From Sphingomonas beigongshangi (GTDB lineage Bacteria; Pseudomonadota; Alphaproteobacteria; Sphingomonadales; Sphingomonadaceae), in NCBI RefSeq assembly GCF_016820445.1, contig NZ_JADHDT010000007.1, positions 124,001 to 188,000 of the forward strand: a DNA stretch of 64,000 bases, given 5' to 3'. Below are positions 36,908-46,687 of this stretch, piece after piece. Both the position numbers and the translations under genes were made by a program. Positions within the stretch are counted from its first letter, which is position 1; every line of letters starts with the position of its first letter. The notes under the pieces are model-generated. The model had not been told where the DNA came from. It worked only from the letters and a program-made list of their open reading frames with translations, and did not search any database.

Positions 36908-39220
36908 ATGCGCGCTTTCCTCCTCGCCGCGGGCGGTATGCTCGTCGCATCGACAGCCCTCGGACAGACGGCCCGTCGCGATCCCTTGCCCCCGGCGCGA
37001 CCGTTTATCGGCACGGGCGGACAGGGTCATACCTTCCCCGGTGCCACGGCGCCGTTCGGCATGGTGCAACTCAGCCCCGACACGGATACCGGTTGCGAGA
37101 TCCGCCAATGCTACGGCCACGCCGCCGGCTATCGCTACGAAGACCCGACGATCCAGGGGTTCAGCCACACGCACTTCTCCGGGGCGGGCCATTCCGATCT
37201 CGGTGACGTGCTGGTCATGCCCGTCGCGGGCGATGACGTGAAGATGGATCCCGGCGACCCGTCGGTCCGGCATTCCGGGTATCGCTCCGCCTTCGATCAC
37301 GCCCGCGAGGCCGCCGGCCCCGGCTATTACTCGGTCATGCTGGACGATTACGGCGTGCGCGCCGAACTTACCGCCGGCACCCGCGTCGGCGTGCACCGCT
37401 ACACCTTTTGGGGAAAGCCTGCGCACATCGTCATCGATCTGCGCTCGTCGCTCTACAATTATCCCGGCAAGGTCCTCTGGTCCGGCCTGCATCTGCGCCC
37501 CGACGGCACGCTGACCGGCTTCCGCGAGACGCGCGGCTGGGCGCCCGGGCGCAAGCTCTTCTTCGCCATGCGCTTCTCCGCGCCGCTCACCGATCACGCG
37601 TTCGTCGATCGCGACAGCCGCATACCCTATAGCGGGTTCGCGGGGCCGGGGCGTGGCAGCGACGCGGTCGCGGAAAAGCTCGGACGGCAGCTGGAGGCGC
37701 GGCTCGACTTCGGAAAGCTGCGGTCGCTCGAGGTCCGCGTCGCCTTGTCGGGTGTCGACGAGGCGGGGGCGGTGGCCAATCTGGACGCCGAGCCCGGCGG
37801 CTTCGACGCGATCCTCGCGTCGACGCGGGCCGCCTGGACCAAGTCGCTCGGCGCGGTCGAAATCGACGCCGACGCGCCGATGCGCACCAGCCTCTATACC
37901 GCGCTCTACCATAGTCTGCTCGCCCCCAGCGTGTGGAGCGACGCCGATGGGCGGTATCGCGGTCCGGACGATCAGGTGCACCGCGCCGAGGGCTACACCT
38001 TCCGCTCGACCTTCTCGCTGTGGGACACCTTCCGTGCCGAGCATCCCCTGCTGACCCTGATCCAGCCGGCGCAGACGTCGACCGACGTCGTCCGCTCGCT
38101 GGTCGACAGCCGTCGCTACAGCCCCGACGGCATCCTGCCGGTCTGGCAGTTCGCGGGTCGCGAGACATGGACGATGATCGGCTATCATGCCGTGCCGGTG
38201 ATCGCCGACGCCTATCTGAAGGGGATCGGCGGATTCGACGCCCGCGAGGCACTGGACGCCATGGTCGCGAGCGCGACTTACGCGCCCTATGGCGGCCTGG
38301 GCGAGTATATGAAGCGCGGCTATGTGCCGATCGACAAGGAGCCCGAAGCGGCGTCCAAGACGGTCGAATATGCCTATGACGACTGGACGATCGCTCGGAT
38401 GGCGCGTGCCATGGGGCGTCTGGACATCGCCGCCACCTTCGACCGGCGCGCCGCCAACTGGCGCAACAGCTTCGATGGCGCAACCGGCTTCCTGCGCGCG
38501 CGCAAGAGCGACGGCAGTTTCCGCACGCCCTTCGATCCGACCGCAATCAACTACGGCTCCGACTATACGGAGGGCAATGCCTGGCAATATAGCTGGTTCA
38601 TGCCGCATGACCAGGGCGGCCTGTTCCGCCTGCTCGGCGGCGACGCGAAGGTCGTGGCCAAGCTCGATGCCATGTTCGACTACGACAATTCGAAGCTGGA
38701 CTACAGCCATGCGGAAGACATCGCCGGGCTGATCGGCCAGTATATCCACGGCAACGAGCCGAGCCACCACGTCGCCTATCTCTACGTGCTCGCCGGTCAG
38801 CCGTGGCGGACGCAGGAGCGGCTCGCCCAGATCGTCGCCAGCCAGTACAAGCCGACGCCGGACGGCCTGTCCGGCAACGACGACCTCGGCCAGATGTCGG
38901 CCTGGCTCGTCTTCACCGCGCTCGGCTTCTACCCGGTCACGCCGGCTTCCGGACAATATGTCATCGGACGCCCGTTCGTGCGCCGCGCCACGCTGGCGCT
39001 GCCCAACGGGAAGCGGTTCGTGATCGTCGCCGACGGGTTGAGCGACGCCAACCGCTATGTCGGCCGCGTCACGCTCGACGGCAAGGCGCTCGAGCGCAGC
39101 TACCTGACGCATCAGCAGATCATGGCGGGCGGCGAGCTGCGATTCACCATGCAGGCGACGCCGAACCGCGCCTGGGCGACCGCCAAGGCGGACCGGCCCT
39201 ATTCGATGACGCCCTATTGA
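36908..39220 (+). CDS. GH92-family alpha-mannosidase, secreted
   Basis: 770 residues, the usual length. A signal peptide (MRAFLLAAGGMLVASTALGQ) is followed by FIGTGGQGHTFPGATAPFGM, the GH92 opening. HTHFSGAGHSDLGD and the sugar-binding W region follow. The catalytic part has STFSLWDTFRAEHPLL, and GNDDLGQMSAW in the C-terminal half, which hold the Glu and Asp residues seen in Ca2+-dependent GH92 enzymes. It probably removes alpha-mannose from N-glycans or other mannans in the periplasm. The MFS permease downstream fits with uptake. Confidence 0.93.
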   Translation: MRAFLLAAGGMLVASTALGQTARRDPLPPARPFIGTGGQGHTFPGATAPFGMVQLSPDTDTGCEIRQCYGHAAGYRYEDPTIQGFSHTHFSGAGHSDLGDVLVMPVAGDDVKMDPGDPSVRHSGYRSAFDHAREAAGPGYYSVMLDDYGVRAELTAGTRVGVHRYTFWGKPAHIVIDLRSSLYNYPGKVLWSGLHLRPDGTLTGFRETRGWAPGRKLFFAMRFSAPLTDHAFVDRDSRIPYSGFAGPGRGSDAVAEKLGRQLEARLDFGKLRSLEVRVALSGVDEAGAVANLDAEPGGFDAILASTRAAWTKSLGAVEIDADAPMRTSLYTALYHSLLAPSVWSDADGRYRGPDDQVHRAEGYTFRSTFSLWDTFRAEHPLLTLIQPAQTSTDVVRSLVDSRRYSPDGILPVWQFAGRETWTMIGYHAVPVIADAYLKGIGGFDAREALDAMVASATYAPYGGLGEYMKRGYVPIDKEPEAASKTVEYAYDDWTIARMARAMGRLDIAATFDRRAANWRNSFDGATGFLRARKSDGSFRTPFDPTAINYGSDYTEGNAWQYSWFMPHDQGGLFRLLGGDAKVVAKLDAMFDYDNSKLDYSHAEDIAGLIGQYIHGNEPSHHVAYLYVLAGQPWRTQERLAQIVASQYKPTPDGLSGNDDLGQMSAWLVFTALGFYPVTPASGQYVIGRPFVRRATLALPNGKRFVIVADGLSDANRYVGRVTLDGKALERSYLTHQQIMAGGELRFTMQATPNRAWATAKADRPYSMTPY

Positions 39221-39355
39221 CGAGGCGCATTACCGGCTGCGCTGCGGCATCGATCGGGGCATCGGTCGGGGGCATGGCCTCGTCCGGGTCCGGTCCTGGT
39301 AGCGGGCGCCTCGCGAAGGGGGTGACGCTGCGGCCGGGCGGGCTATGATCCCGCC

Positions 39356-40636
39356 ATGACCGATCGACCCGACCGCCATCATCGTCTGCGCTCGATCCTC
39401 GGCGGGTCGGCGGGCAATCTGGTCGAATGGTTCGACTGGTACGTCTATTCCGCTTTCGGCCTGTATTTCGCCCCGCATTTCTTTCCGAAGGGCGATCCGA
39501 CCGCGCAATTGCTCAACACCGCGGCGATCTTCGCGGTCGGCTTCGTGATGCGGCCGGTGGGCGCGTGGATCATGGGCATCTATGCCGACCGCTACGGGCG
39601 CAAGGCAGGGTTGACGCTGTCGGTGACGCTGATGTGCGCGGGCGCGCTGCTGATCGCGGTGTCGCCCGGCTATGCGACGATCGGCTGGGGCGCACCGGCG
39701 CTCCTCGTCGTCGCCCGGCTGATGCAGGGGCTCAGCGTCGGCGGCGAATATGGCGCGAGCGCGGTCTATCTGTCCGAAATGGCTGGCCGGGACCGCCGCG
39801 GCTTCTTCTCGTCCTTCCAATATGTCACGCTGATCGCGGGGCAGTTGCTCGCCCTCTTCACCCTGTTGCTGCTGCAGGCGGCGCTCAGCGAGGCGCAACT
39901 GGAGGCCTGGGGCTGGCGGCTGCCGTTCGCGCTCGGCGGCCTGCTCGCGATCCTCGTCTTTCGCATCCGCCGCGGCCTCGCGGAAACGCAGTCGTTCGAG
40001 AACGCCCGCGACAAGCCCCGGTCGAGCGGCTGGCTGCTGTTCAGCCGTCATCCGCGCGAGGCGGCGACCGTGGTGCTGCTCACCGCCGGCGGCACGCTCG
40101 CCTTCTACGCTTATACGACCTACATGCAGAAGTTCCTCGTCAACACCACGGGCTTCGACCGCGAGACCGCGACCTGGATCATGACCGGCGCCCTGGCGCT
40201 CTATGCCGCGCTCCAGCCGCTTGCCGGCGCCCTGTCAGACCGGATCGGCCGCCGCCCGCTGATGATCGGTTTCGGCATCGCCGGCATGATCGCGACGGTG
40301 CCGATCTTCACATTGCTGGAAACCGTGCGCAGCCCGGTACTCGCCTTCGCGCTGGTGATGGTCGCGCTTCTGATCGTCACCGGCTACACCGCGATCAACG
40401 CGGTGGTGAAGGCGGAGCTTTTCCCTGCGCACGTCCGCGCCCTTGGCGTCGCCTTGCCCTATGCGCTCGCGAATACAGCGTTCGGGGGCACTGCCGAATA
40501 TGTCGCGCTCTGGCTGAAGCAGGCCGGTGCCGAGAACGCCTTCTACTGGTATGTCTCGGCGATGATCGCCGTCTCGCTCGTCACCTATTGGCGGATGCGC
40601 GACACGCGTGTCGACAGTGCGATCGTCGAGGACTGA
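39356..40636 (+). CDS. MFS transporter of the metabolite:H+ symporter (KgtP/ProP-like) family
   Basis: 426 residues, 12 predicted helices. GNLVEWFDWYVYSAF is the family signature of helix 1, and DRYGRKAGL and DRIGRRPLM are the two cytoplasmic loop 2-3 and 8-9 motifs. GLSVGGEYGASAVYLSE (helix 5 region) is conserved in alpha-ketoglutarate, citrate and proline symporters. The substrate is a small organic acid or osmolyte and cannot be fixed here. Confidence 0.9.
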   Translation: MTDRPDRHHRLRSILGGSAGNLVEWFDWYVYSAFGLYFAPHFFPKGDPTAQLLNTAAIFAVGFVMRPVGAWIMGIYADRYGRKAGLTLSVTLMCAGALLIAVSPGYATIGWGAPALLVVARLMQGLSVGGEYGASAVYLSEMAGRDRRGFFSSFQYVTLIAGQLLALFTLLLLQAALSEAQLEAWGWRLPFALGGLLAILVFRIRRGLAETQSFENARDKPRSSGWLLFSRHPREAATVVLLTAGGTLAFYAYTTYMQKFLVNTTGFDRETATWIMTGALALYAALQPLAGALSDRIGRRPLMIGFGIAGMIATVPIFTLLETVRSPVLAFALVMVALLIVTGYTAINAVVKAELFPAHVRALGVALPYALANTAFGGTAEYVALWLKQAGAENAFYWYVSAMIAVSLVTYWRMRDTRVDSAIVED

Positions 40637-40670
40637 AGCCCGGGATGTGATCCAGCGAACCTGGATCGGC

Positions 40671-40754
40671 GCGGTGCCGGCGCTCACCGCCACCCGGCCG
40701 CTCATCCAGAATATGCTGAGTGGGCGGCCGGGTGGCGGTGAGGGCCGGCACCGC
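40671..40754. repeat. long palindromic repeat, copy 2
   Basis: Arms 40671-40701 and 40724-40754 are 31 bp each and complementary apart from one mismatch, with a 22-nt loop (40702-40723) that itself begins and ends CTCA/TGAG. Upstream GATCCAGC at about 40649 is also present before copy 1. It sits between the convergent MFS gene and histidine kinase gene, so it could fold into a terminator for both directions. Confidence 0.88.
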
Positions 40755-40776
40755 CTTACCAGAAATGATTCACGCC

Positions 40777-42156
40777 CTATCCACGCGGCAGCGCGATCGT
40801 CGCGCACAGTCCGCCGCCGTCGCGGTTGGCGAGGCGGATGTCGCCGCCCGCCTCGCGCACGATCGTCCGCGCCAGCGCCAGGCCCAGGCCGATGCCGCCC
40901 GTGTCGCGATTGCGCGAGGTCTCCAGCCGCGTGAAGGGGTCGAACACGTCGTTCAGCCGGGCGTCGGGAATGCCGGGGCCGCGATCCGCGACCTCGATCG
41001 CCACCTCGCGCGGCGCGACGACCAGCCGCACCTCCGCGCCGCCGCCATATTTCACCGCATTCTCAATCAGGTTGCGGATCGCGCGCCGCATCAGCGCGGG
41101 TCGCATTCGCATCTTCAGCCGCGCCGCCTCCTCGAAGGCGACATCCTGCCCCAGATCGCGGAAATCCTCGACCACCGCATCGACCAGCGCGGCGAGATCG
41201 ACCTCGGTCGGGGCCTCGCTTGGCCGCCCGATCCGCGCCAGCGACAATATGTCGTCGAGCGTCCGGTTCATCTCCGCGATCGTGTCCGCCATCCGTGCGC
41301 GGTCGGCGTCGTCCTCCACCGATTCGATACGCACGCGCAGCGCGGCGAGCGGCGTGCGCAGGTCATGGCCGATCGCGCCCAGCATGCGGTCCTTCTCGTC
41401 GAGCATCGCGGTGACGCGGAGCCGCAGGTCGTTGAACGCGGTGATGAGCTGGCGCACGTCCTCCGGACCGCTCGGCGGTACGGCCTCACCCTCGTCGCGC
41501 GGGCCGAATCGCTCCGCTGCGCGCGTCAGGTCGCGCAGGGGGCGGGACAGCTGGCGTCCCGCGAGCAGGAGCGGCACCAGCACGAGCAGATAGAGGACCG
41601 CCGTCTGCCCGGCCAGCCGCCACACCAGGTCGCGGTCGTCGCTCAACCAGAAGGTGTTGAGCACCAGCCAGTCCTGTCCCGGCCGCTCGACCGCGATGCG
41701 CAGCTCGTTGCCGCGCGCGATGAGGCGCTCCGCGCGCTTCAGCGGCATGCGCCGCAGCCAGGGGTTCGCCGGATCGATACGACCGAGGCCGGTGACGATC
41801 CGGCCCGGCCGCAGGCCCGTTTCCGCCAGCGCCTCGCGCAGCGCGGCCTCGACCTCGGGGAGCCGCTGCGCGGCCGTGGGAATCGGATTGGCGGCGTAGC
41901 GACGCACCCGCGCGTGCGTCTCGCGGTCGCCGCGCAGTCGTCCGGGCCGCACCGGCCGCTCCACCGCGTCGATCAGCCGCGCCACGACCGGCCCGGTCGT
42001 CTGCTCCAGGCGCAGCCCCCGCCGCTCGCGCAGCAGCAGGCCGAAGTTGATCGCCTGCGCGATGAACAGGCCGATCGCGACGAGCAGCGCGAGCTGTCCG
42101 GCCAGCGTGCGCGGCCGCCACAGGCGCCGCGTCGCGCCGTTCGCCGCGCCGTCCAT
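40777..42156 (-). CDS. sensor histidine kinase of an EF-hand-linked two-component system
   Basis: 459 residues. Transmembrane helices at about 20-40 and 181-199 flank a periplasmic domain of about 140 residues. HAMP follows, then H-box GAIGHDLRTPLAALR with His264. N-box NLIENAVKYGGG and G1 DRGPGIP, G2 GIGLGLAL are intact. A GTG at 42168 overlapping the upstream regulator stop could add four residues. The EnvZ-like order regulator-kinase is kept and an EF-hand protein heads the operon. Confidence 0.9.
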   Translation of the reverse strand: MDGAANGATRRLWRPRTLAGQLALLVAIGLFIAQAINFGLLLRERRGLRLEQTTGPVVARLIDAVERPVRPGRLRGDRETHARVRRYAANPIPTAAQRLPEVEAALREALAETGLRPGRIVTGLGRIDPANPWLRRMPLKRAERLIARGNELRIAVERPGQDWLVLNTFWLSDDRDLVWRLAGQTAVLYLLVLVPLLLAGRQLSRPLRDLTRAAERFGPRDEGEAVPPSGPEDVRQLITAFNDLRLRVTAMLDEKDRMLGAIGHDLRTPLAALRVRIESVEDDADRARMADTIAEMNRTLDDILSLARIGRPSEAPTEVDLAALVDAVVEDFRDLGQDVAFEEAARLKMRMRPALMRRAIRNLIENAVKYGGGAEVRLVVAPREVAIEVADRGPGIPDARLNDVFDPFTRLETSRNRDTGGIGLGLALARTIVREAGGDIRLANRDGGGLCATIALPRG

Positions 42157-42164
42157 CGCGCCGC

Positions 42165-42902
42165 TCACAGCCGCGTGACTTCCGCCGCCAGCGTATAGCC
42201 GCCGCCCCACACGGTCTTGATGATTTCCGGCGCCTTGGCGTCCGTCTCGATCTTGCGGCGAAGACGGCTGACCTGATTGTCGATCGCGCGGTCGAAGGCC
42301 GCCGCCTCGCGCCCCTGCGTCAGGTCGAGCAGCTGGTCGCGCGTCAGCACCTGGCGCGGCCGGGTGACGAGCGCGAGCAGCAGATTGTACTCGCCCGTCG
42401 ACAGGGGCACCGACACGCCCTCGCGATCCACGAGCGTCCGCTCGCCCGTCTTCAGCACCCAGCCGGCGAAGGCATAGGAGCCGCTCTCCGGTGCGTGCTG
42501 GCGCGTGCCGCCCGCGGTCAGGCGACGCAGCACCACCTTGACCCGCGTGGCCAGCTCGCGCGGGCTGAACGGCTTCACGACATAATCGTCCGCGCCCATC
42601 TCCAATCCGACGATGCGGTCGGTCTCCTCCGCCTTGGCAGTCAGCAGGATGACGGGCGTATCGCTCGTCGCGGCGATGTGGCGGCACAGCGACAGGCCGT
42701 CCTCGCCCGGCATCATGATGTCGAGGATCACGAGATCGATGGCATAGGCGGCCAGCCGCGTGCGGGCGCTTTCGGCGTCCGCCGCCTGCGTGACCCGAAA
42801 GCCCTGCCGGGTCAGATAATGCGCGAGCGGCTCGCGGATCGAGCGCTCGTCGTCGACGAGCAGCAGATGCGGCATGTCTCCCATTCCGTCCGCATTAGTC
42901 AT
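42165..42902 (-). CDS. OmpR-family response regulator
   Basis: 245 residues. Receiver: acidic VDDE, phospho-acceptor Asp61 (VILDIMMPGEDG), Thr/Lys in LLTAKAEE and VVKPFS. Winged helix: LSTGEYNLLLALV, FDRAIDNQVSRLRRKIE and TVWGGGYTLAA. An ATG at 42875 would start directly at PHLLLVDDE. It is followed after 8 nt by the kinase and preceded after 55 nt by the EF-hand gene. Confidence 0.92.
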   Translation of the reverse strand: MTNADGMGDMPHLLLVDDERSIREPLAHYLTRQGFRVTQAADAESARTRLAAYAIDLVILDIMMPGEDGLSLCRHIAATSDTPVILLTAKAEETDRIVGLEMGADDYVVKPFSPRELATRVKVVLRRLTAGGTRQHAPESGSYAFAGWVLKTGERTLVDREGVSVPLSTGEYNLLLALVTRPRQVLTRDQLLDLTQGREAAAFDRAIDNQVSRLRRKIETDAKAPEIIKTVWGGGYTLAAEVTRL

Positions 42903-42957
42903 CGTGCGCCCTCCCGCAAGCCGGCCGGGCGTCCTGCGGCCGCCCGGTCCGGATCCG

Positions 42958-43497
42958 TCACTGTGCGTCGGCAGGGGGCGGGGGCGGCGGCGCGTCGCCA
43001 CCACGCATGCCACGACGCCCGTAGGGACGCGCCTGCGCCATCTCGGTCGCGTCGAGCTTGCCGTCGTGATTGGCATCCATGCGATCGAACCGCATGCCGG
43101 CCCGCGCGACATAGTCGGCCCGCGCGACCGCGGGACCATCGTCGTTTCCGCCGGCGGCGGGCTGGGGAGGGGCCGGTGGGGCCGGTGGCGCAGGCGGCGG
43201 CGCCGCGTTGCCGGTCATCTGGCCCCGCCAGTGGGCGCGCATCGAGGCGCGGAACGCCTGGCGCTCCGCCGCGGAAAGCGAGCCGTCGTGGTTGGCGTCC
43301 ATCGCGTCGAACCGGGCGCCGGCCTCGGCGAGCGCCTCGTCGCGCGTCACCACGCCATCGTGATTGGCATCGGCGCGCATCATGGCGCCGCCTGGCGGCG
43401 GAGGCGGCGATGCCGGGGGCATTGCGGTCTGCGCGGATGCAAATGTCGCGGCAAAGCCGCTCGCGGCGATCGCCAGCGTGATGAAGGGGATACGCAT
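42958..43497 (-). CDS. periplasmic EF-hand protein
   Basis: 179 residues with a signal peptide (MRIPFITLAIAASGFAATFASAQ). Three canonical EF-hand loops DxNxDGx5E are visible at about 43-54 (DANHDGVVTRDE), 67-78 (DANHDGSLSAAE) and 141-152 (DANHDGKLDATE). Pro/Ala-rich linkers separate loops 2 and 3 and end the protein. It is the first gene of the operon with the two-component pair, so Ca2+ binding could feed into signalling. Confidence 0.92.
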   Translation of the reverse strand: MRIPFITLAIAASGFAATFASAQTAMPPASPPPPPGGAMMRADANHDGVVTRDEALAEAGARFDAMDANHDGSLSAAERQAFRASMRAHWRGQMTGNAAPPPAPPAPPAPPQPAAGGNDDGPAVARADYVARAGMRFDRMDANHDGKLDATEMAQARPYGRRGMRGGDAPPPPPPADAQ

Positions 43498-43641
43498 GCG
43501 GATCAGGATCTCCAGCGCAACGGGCCCATCCCGTCTACGCTTGCGCCTCCTTTGCCATCGTTATGTCCCATGCATGTGTCGTCCGACCGCGCGAATGTCG
43601 CAAATTGTCGCGTCCGCCGCGACCTTGCGCCCGGACGAGGC

Positions 43642-44415
43642 CTACCCGAACAGCGCGACGCTCTGCATCTGCTCCGCGATGCGACCGCCGTCCGGCGACC
43701 AGATCGCCATGCGCTGGCTCGACGTTCCGGCCCGGGCATGATCGGTGGCGCTTTCCAGCAACCACCAGCCGTCGCGCGGCGGGGTCGGCGTATCGAGCAG
43801 GTTGAGCTGCCAGGTCATCGAACTCACCGGCGCGGGACCGCCGATCAGTTTCAGCGCGGCGGGCGGCAGACAGTCCGCGACGGCGATGAGCTCCACCGCC
43901 GGGTCCAGGCCGTCGCGGTCGCGCAGCCGCACCCAGCGCCGCCATTCCGCCGGGCCGGTGCCGGCGACGTCGTCGACCATGTCGAAATTCTGCGAGAAAC
44001 GCACGGCGGGGTGACCGTTCTGCGTCGGCGCTCCCGGTTCCGGCACCGCAAAGGGCAGGGGCGCCTCGACGCGGTGATCGACGCGCGACGGCACGGGCGC
44101 CATGAACACGAACGTCGCGCGCAGGCCCAGCCCCGCCTCGCCCTCGACATCCGCCTGCACGAAGGCGGCGTTGCGCCCCCGCCTCAGCCGCGTCGCGCGG
44201 ACGACGACGGTTCCGCTCAACGGGCCGACGAACGCCACCAGCGCAGAACGAAGCGGCGGCAGGTCGACGTCCGAGGCTTGCGCCGCGTGCAGCGCGAGGG
44301 CTGCCGACAGGCCGCCGTAGCACGTCCTCCCCTGCAGCCAGGTCTCCGGGATCGTCCCACGCCACCCGTCCGCCGCAGGCTCCAGCGTGTCGAGGATCGT
44401 CTTGAGGCCGGTCAT
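43642..44415 (-). CDS. acyl-CoA thioesterase-like protein (double hotdog fold)
   Basis: 257 residues. It begins with LQGRTCYGGLSAALALHAAQ, the hotdog helix of TesB-like enzymes, with RLRRGRNAAFVQADVEGE as the following strands; the second hotdog has LPPAALKLIGGPAPVSSMTW and WWLLESATDHARAGTSSQRM. The Asp in ESATDHA would be the catalytic type. It hydrolyses acyl-CoA thioesters and precedes the lipid catabolism region. Confidence 0.8.
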   Translation of the reverse strand: MTGLKTILDTLEPAADGWRGTIPETWLQGRTCYGGLSAALALHAAQASDVDLPPLRSALVAFVGPLSGTVVVRATRLRRGRNAAFVQADVEGEAGLGLRATFVFMAPVPSRVDHRVEAPLPFAVPEPGAPTQNGHPAVRFSQNFDMVDDVAGTGPAEWRRWVRLRDRDGLDPAVELIAVADCLPPAALKLIGGPAPVSSMTWQLNLLDTPTPPRDGWWLLESATDHARAGTSSQRMAIWSPDGGRIAEQMQSVALFG

Positions 44416-44626
44416 GGCAGGTCGGATTCGCGGTATTCGATCATGACGCGACGCTAGGCGGCTTTGGCCGCCACGACCATACGCAATCGTCGAAAACCCG
44501 GGTTCGGTTACGTCGGCGATGGCTATGGTAAGCGCGGCGTTGACGATCGCGCTTCATGGCTCGCGAAGGCCTTTCGGTTAGATCCGCACCGTATGGACAT
44601 GACGGCGCATGGGAGGCGCGGGAACG

Positions 44627-45298
44627 ATGGCGAATTTGGGGAAGGTCGCTTTGGGGCTCGTCTCGGCGGCGCTGGCCATGCCGGCACAGGCGACGCCACA
44701 GGCGCAGGAGGCCGCGCTGCCCGCGCATAGCGACATTGCCGTCAAGCTGGATCAGGACCTCAGTTCCGCGGGTGCGCACGTCGGCCAGCGGTTCGGCGTC
44801 ACCGTCAGTCGGGATGTCTACGCCGATGGCCGCCTGCTCATCCCGCAGGGTACGCCCGGCGTCGGAGAGGTGGCGGTTCGCTCCGGCAAGGGCGCCTATG
44901 GGCGGTCCGGCAAGCTGGAGATCGCGCTGCGATCGGTCGAGGTCGAGGGCCGCTCCATTCCCGTGACGGGGCGCTTCCGCGCGGAAGGGGACGGCGCGAC
45001 CGCGGCGACGATCGGGGCGGTGGCGTTCGGCGGCATCGTCGCGGGCGCGTTCGTCAAGGGCAAGCATGCGCGCTTCGTAGCGGGGCAGGAATTCCACGCC
45101 TTCACGGTGGATCGGGTCGCCATGCGCGGCGTCGCGCCACGCCTGCCGGTCATGGTCGCCGCACCGGTGCGTATCGCCCCCGTCGAGACCGCCGCCTTCG
45201 TCCCTGTGGCCGTGCCGCCGACCAGCTATCAAAGCCTGTTGCTCGCGCAGCAGGGCGTGCGCGGCCGCAGCGCGCAGGGCTGGACGATCAGCGACTGA
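44627..45298 (+). CDS. periplasmic protein with a VirB10-like strand-rich segment, function unknown
   Basis: 223 residues from the ATG at 44627 (an ATG at 44609 adds six). A signal peptide (ANLGKVALGLVSAALAMPAQA) is visible. The core reads LPAHSDIAVKLDQDLSS, VSRDVYADGRLLIPQGT, VEVEGRSIPVTGRF, which resembles the beta-barrel segment of VirB10/TrbI (compare RDVRSFDGSRVLIPRGS in the virB10 gene of this window). It lacks a transmembrane anchor and the rest of VirB10. Convergent with the MFS gene, with an 11-nt overlap. Confidence 0.65.
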   Translation: MANLGKVALGLVSAALAMPAQATPQAQEAALPAHSDIAVKLDQDLSSAGAHVGQRFGVTVSRDVYADGRLLIPQGTPGVGEVAVRSGKGAYGRSGKLEIALRSVEVEGRSIPVTGRFRAEGDGATAATIGAVAFGGIVAGAFVKGKHARFVAGQEFHAFTVDRVAMRGVAPRLPVMVAAPVRIAPVETAAFVPVAVPPTSYQSLLLAQQGVRGRSAQGWTISD

Positions 45299-46517
45299 TC
45301 GCCGCTGGCGACTCCGGCGCTGGCGATGCCGTCGGTACGCGCAGCCAGATGATTGATGCGGCGCTGCCGATCAGCGCGGCGGCGACCATGAACGCGGCGC
45401 CGTCGAATCCATGGGCGGCGCCCCAGCCCAAACTTTGCGCGGCGATGAGCGGCCCCAGGATCGCCGCGACCGAATTCATCGATCCGATGCCGCCCTGCAG
45501 CGCACCCTGCCGCGTCGCGTCGACCATGCGCGACAGCGTCGCGTTCATCGCCGGATAGGCGAAGGCGCCCAGGCAGCCGAGCAGGAAGAACGCATAGACC
45601 TGCCATCCCTGCGTCGTGAACGCATAGGCGATCAGCGTCGCAGTGGCGCTGAACAGGCCGATGACCGCCGCGTTGCGCTCGCCGACCCGCGCGAGCACGC
45701 GCCGCGTCAGCCCCACTTGGACGACCACGCTGAGGAAGCCGACCCAGGCGAGGCTCCAGCCGATCGCCGTGGCGTTCCAGCCGAACCGGATCGCCGCCCA
45801 GAACGACCAGGTCGCGGGGTAGACGGTATTGCCCAATTGCCACAGGAACCAGGCGACCAGCAGCGGCGTCGCATTGCCGGCGGCGAACAGCGGCTTGAAC
45901 GCGTCGACGACATGTGCGTCACGCAGCCGGAAGGGCCGGCGGTTTTGCGGTGCGAGCGTCTCGGGAAGGAAGAGCGCCATCGCGACGGCGTTGAGCGCGG
46001 CGAGCGCCGCGGCGACGACGAAGGGCGCGCGGGTGCCCCAGCCGGCGGCGATACCGCCCAGCGCCGGGCCGAGGATGAAGCCGACGCCGAATGCCGCGCC
46101 CAGCAGGCCGAAGATCGGGCCACGCCGGTCGGCGGGCGTCGTGTCAGCGATCACCGCGCCCGCCGGCCCGAACGTCGCGCCGGCGACGCCCGCGATCGCG
46201 CGCCCGACGAACAGCCATGCGAGCGTCGGCGCCGCCGCCATCAGCAGATAATCGAGGCTGAAGGCGACCATCGAGGCCATCAACACCGGCCGTCGCCCGA
46301 AGCGGTCGCCCAGATTGCCGAGGATCGGACCGGCGACGAACTGGCCGATCGCGAACACGGCGAGCAGCCAGCCGGACACGCGCGTGGCCTGCGCCAGATC
46401 CATCCGGCCCAGATGCGTCACCAGCGCCGGCAGCACGGGCATGACGATGCCCAGACCGATCACGTCGACGACGACGGCCGCGAGGACGATCGGGATCGCC
46501 CGATGCTCGAATCGCAT
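45288..46517 (-). CDS. MFS drug-efflux-type transporter (TetA/TCR family)
   Basis: 409 residues with 12 helices. [17 protein letters not shown] in helix 1 and [13 protein letters not shown] in the loop 2-3 are typical for the Tet-type proton antiporters; [16 protein letters not shown] and [19 protein letters not shown] are motif C-like. GGGGAAG is a strong ribosome site on its strand. It may export tetracycline-like or other drugs; the substrate is unknown. Confidence 0.88.
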   Translation of the reverse strand: MRFEHRAIPIVLAAVVVDVIGLGIVMPVLPALVTHLGRMDLAQATRVSGWLLAVFAIGQFVAGPILGNLGDRFGRRPVLMASMVAFSLDYLLMAAAPTLAWLFVGRAIAGVAGATFGPAGAVIADTTPADRRGPIFGLLGAAFGVGFILGPALGGIAAGWGTRAPFVVAAALAALNAVAMALFLPETLAPQNRRPFRLRDAHVVDAFKPLFAAGNATPLLVAWFLWQLGNTVYPATWSFWAAIRFGWNATAIGWSLAWVGFLSVVVQVGLTRRVLARVGERNAAVIGLFSATATLIAYAFTTQGWQVYAFFLLGCLGAFAYPAMNATLSRMVDATRQGALQGGIGSMNSVAAILGPLIAAQSLGWGAAHGFDGAAFMVAAALIGSAASIIWLRVPTASPAPESPAAISR

Positions 46518-46687
46518 GCTTCTTCCCCTTGCCGTCCGATGGGCCGCCTTGCCGCCCTTCGCGCCGGTGTAGACCGACGGTGCTCCTGCGCCAATCCGCA
46601 GGTTCGATGCATTTGCATCGGGGGCGCATCCGTGCGATGCCCGTCCAGCATACCCGATCTTCTGAATCGGGCTGAGGAGAGATGCCG

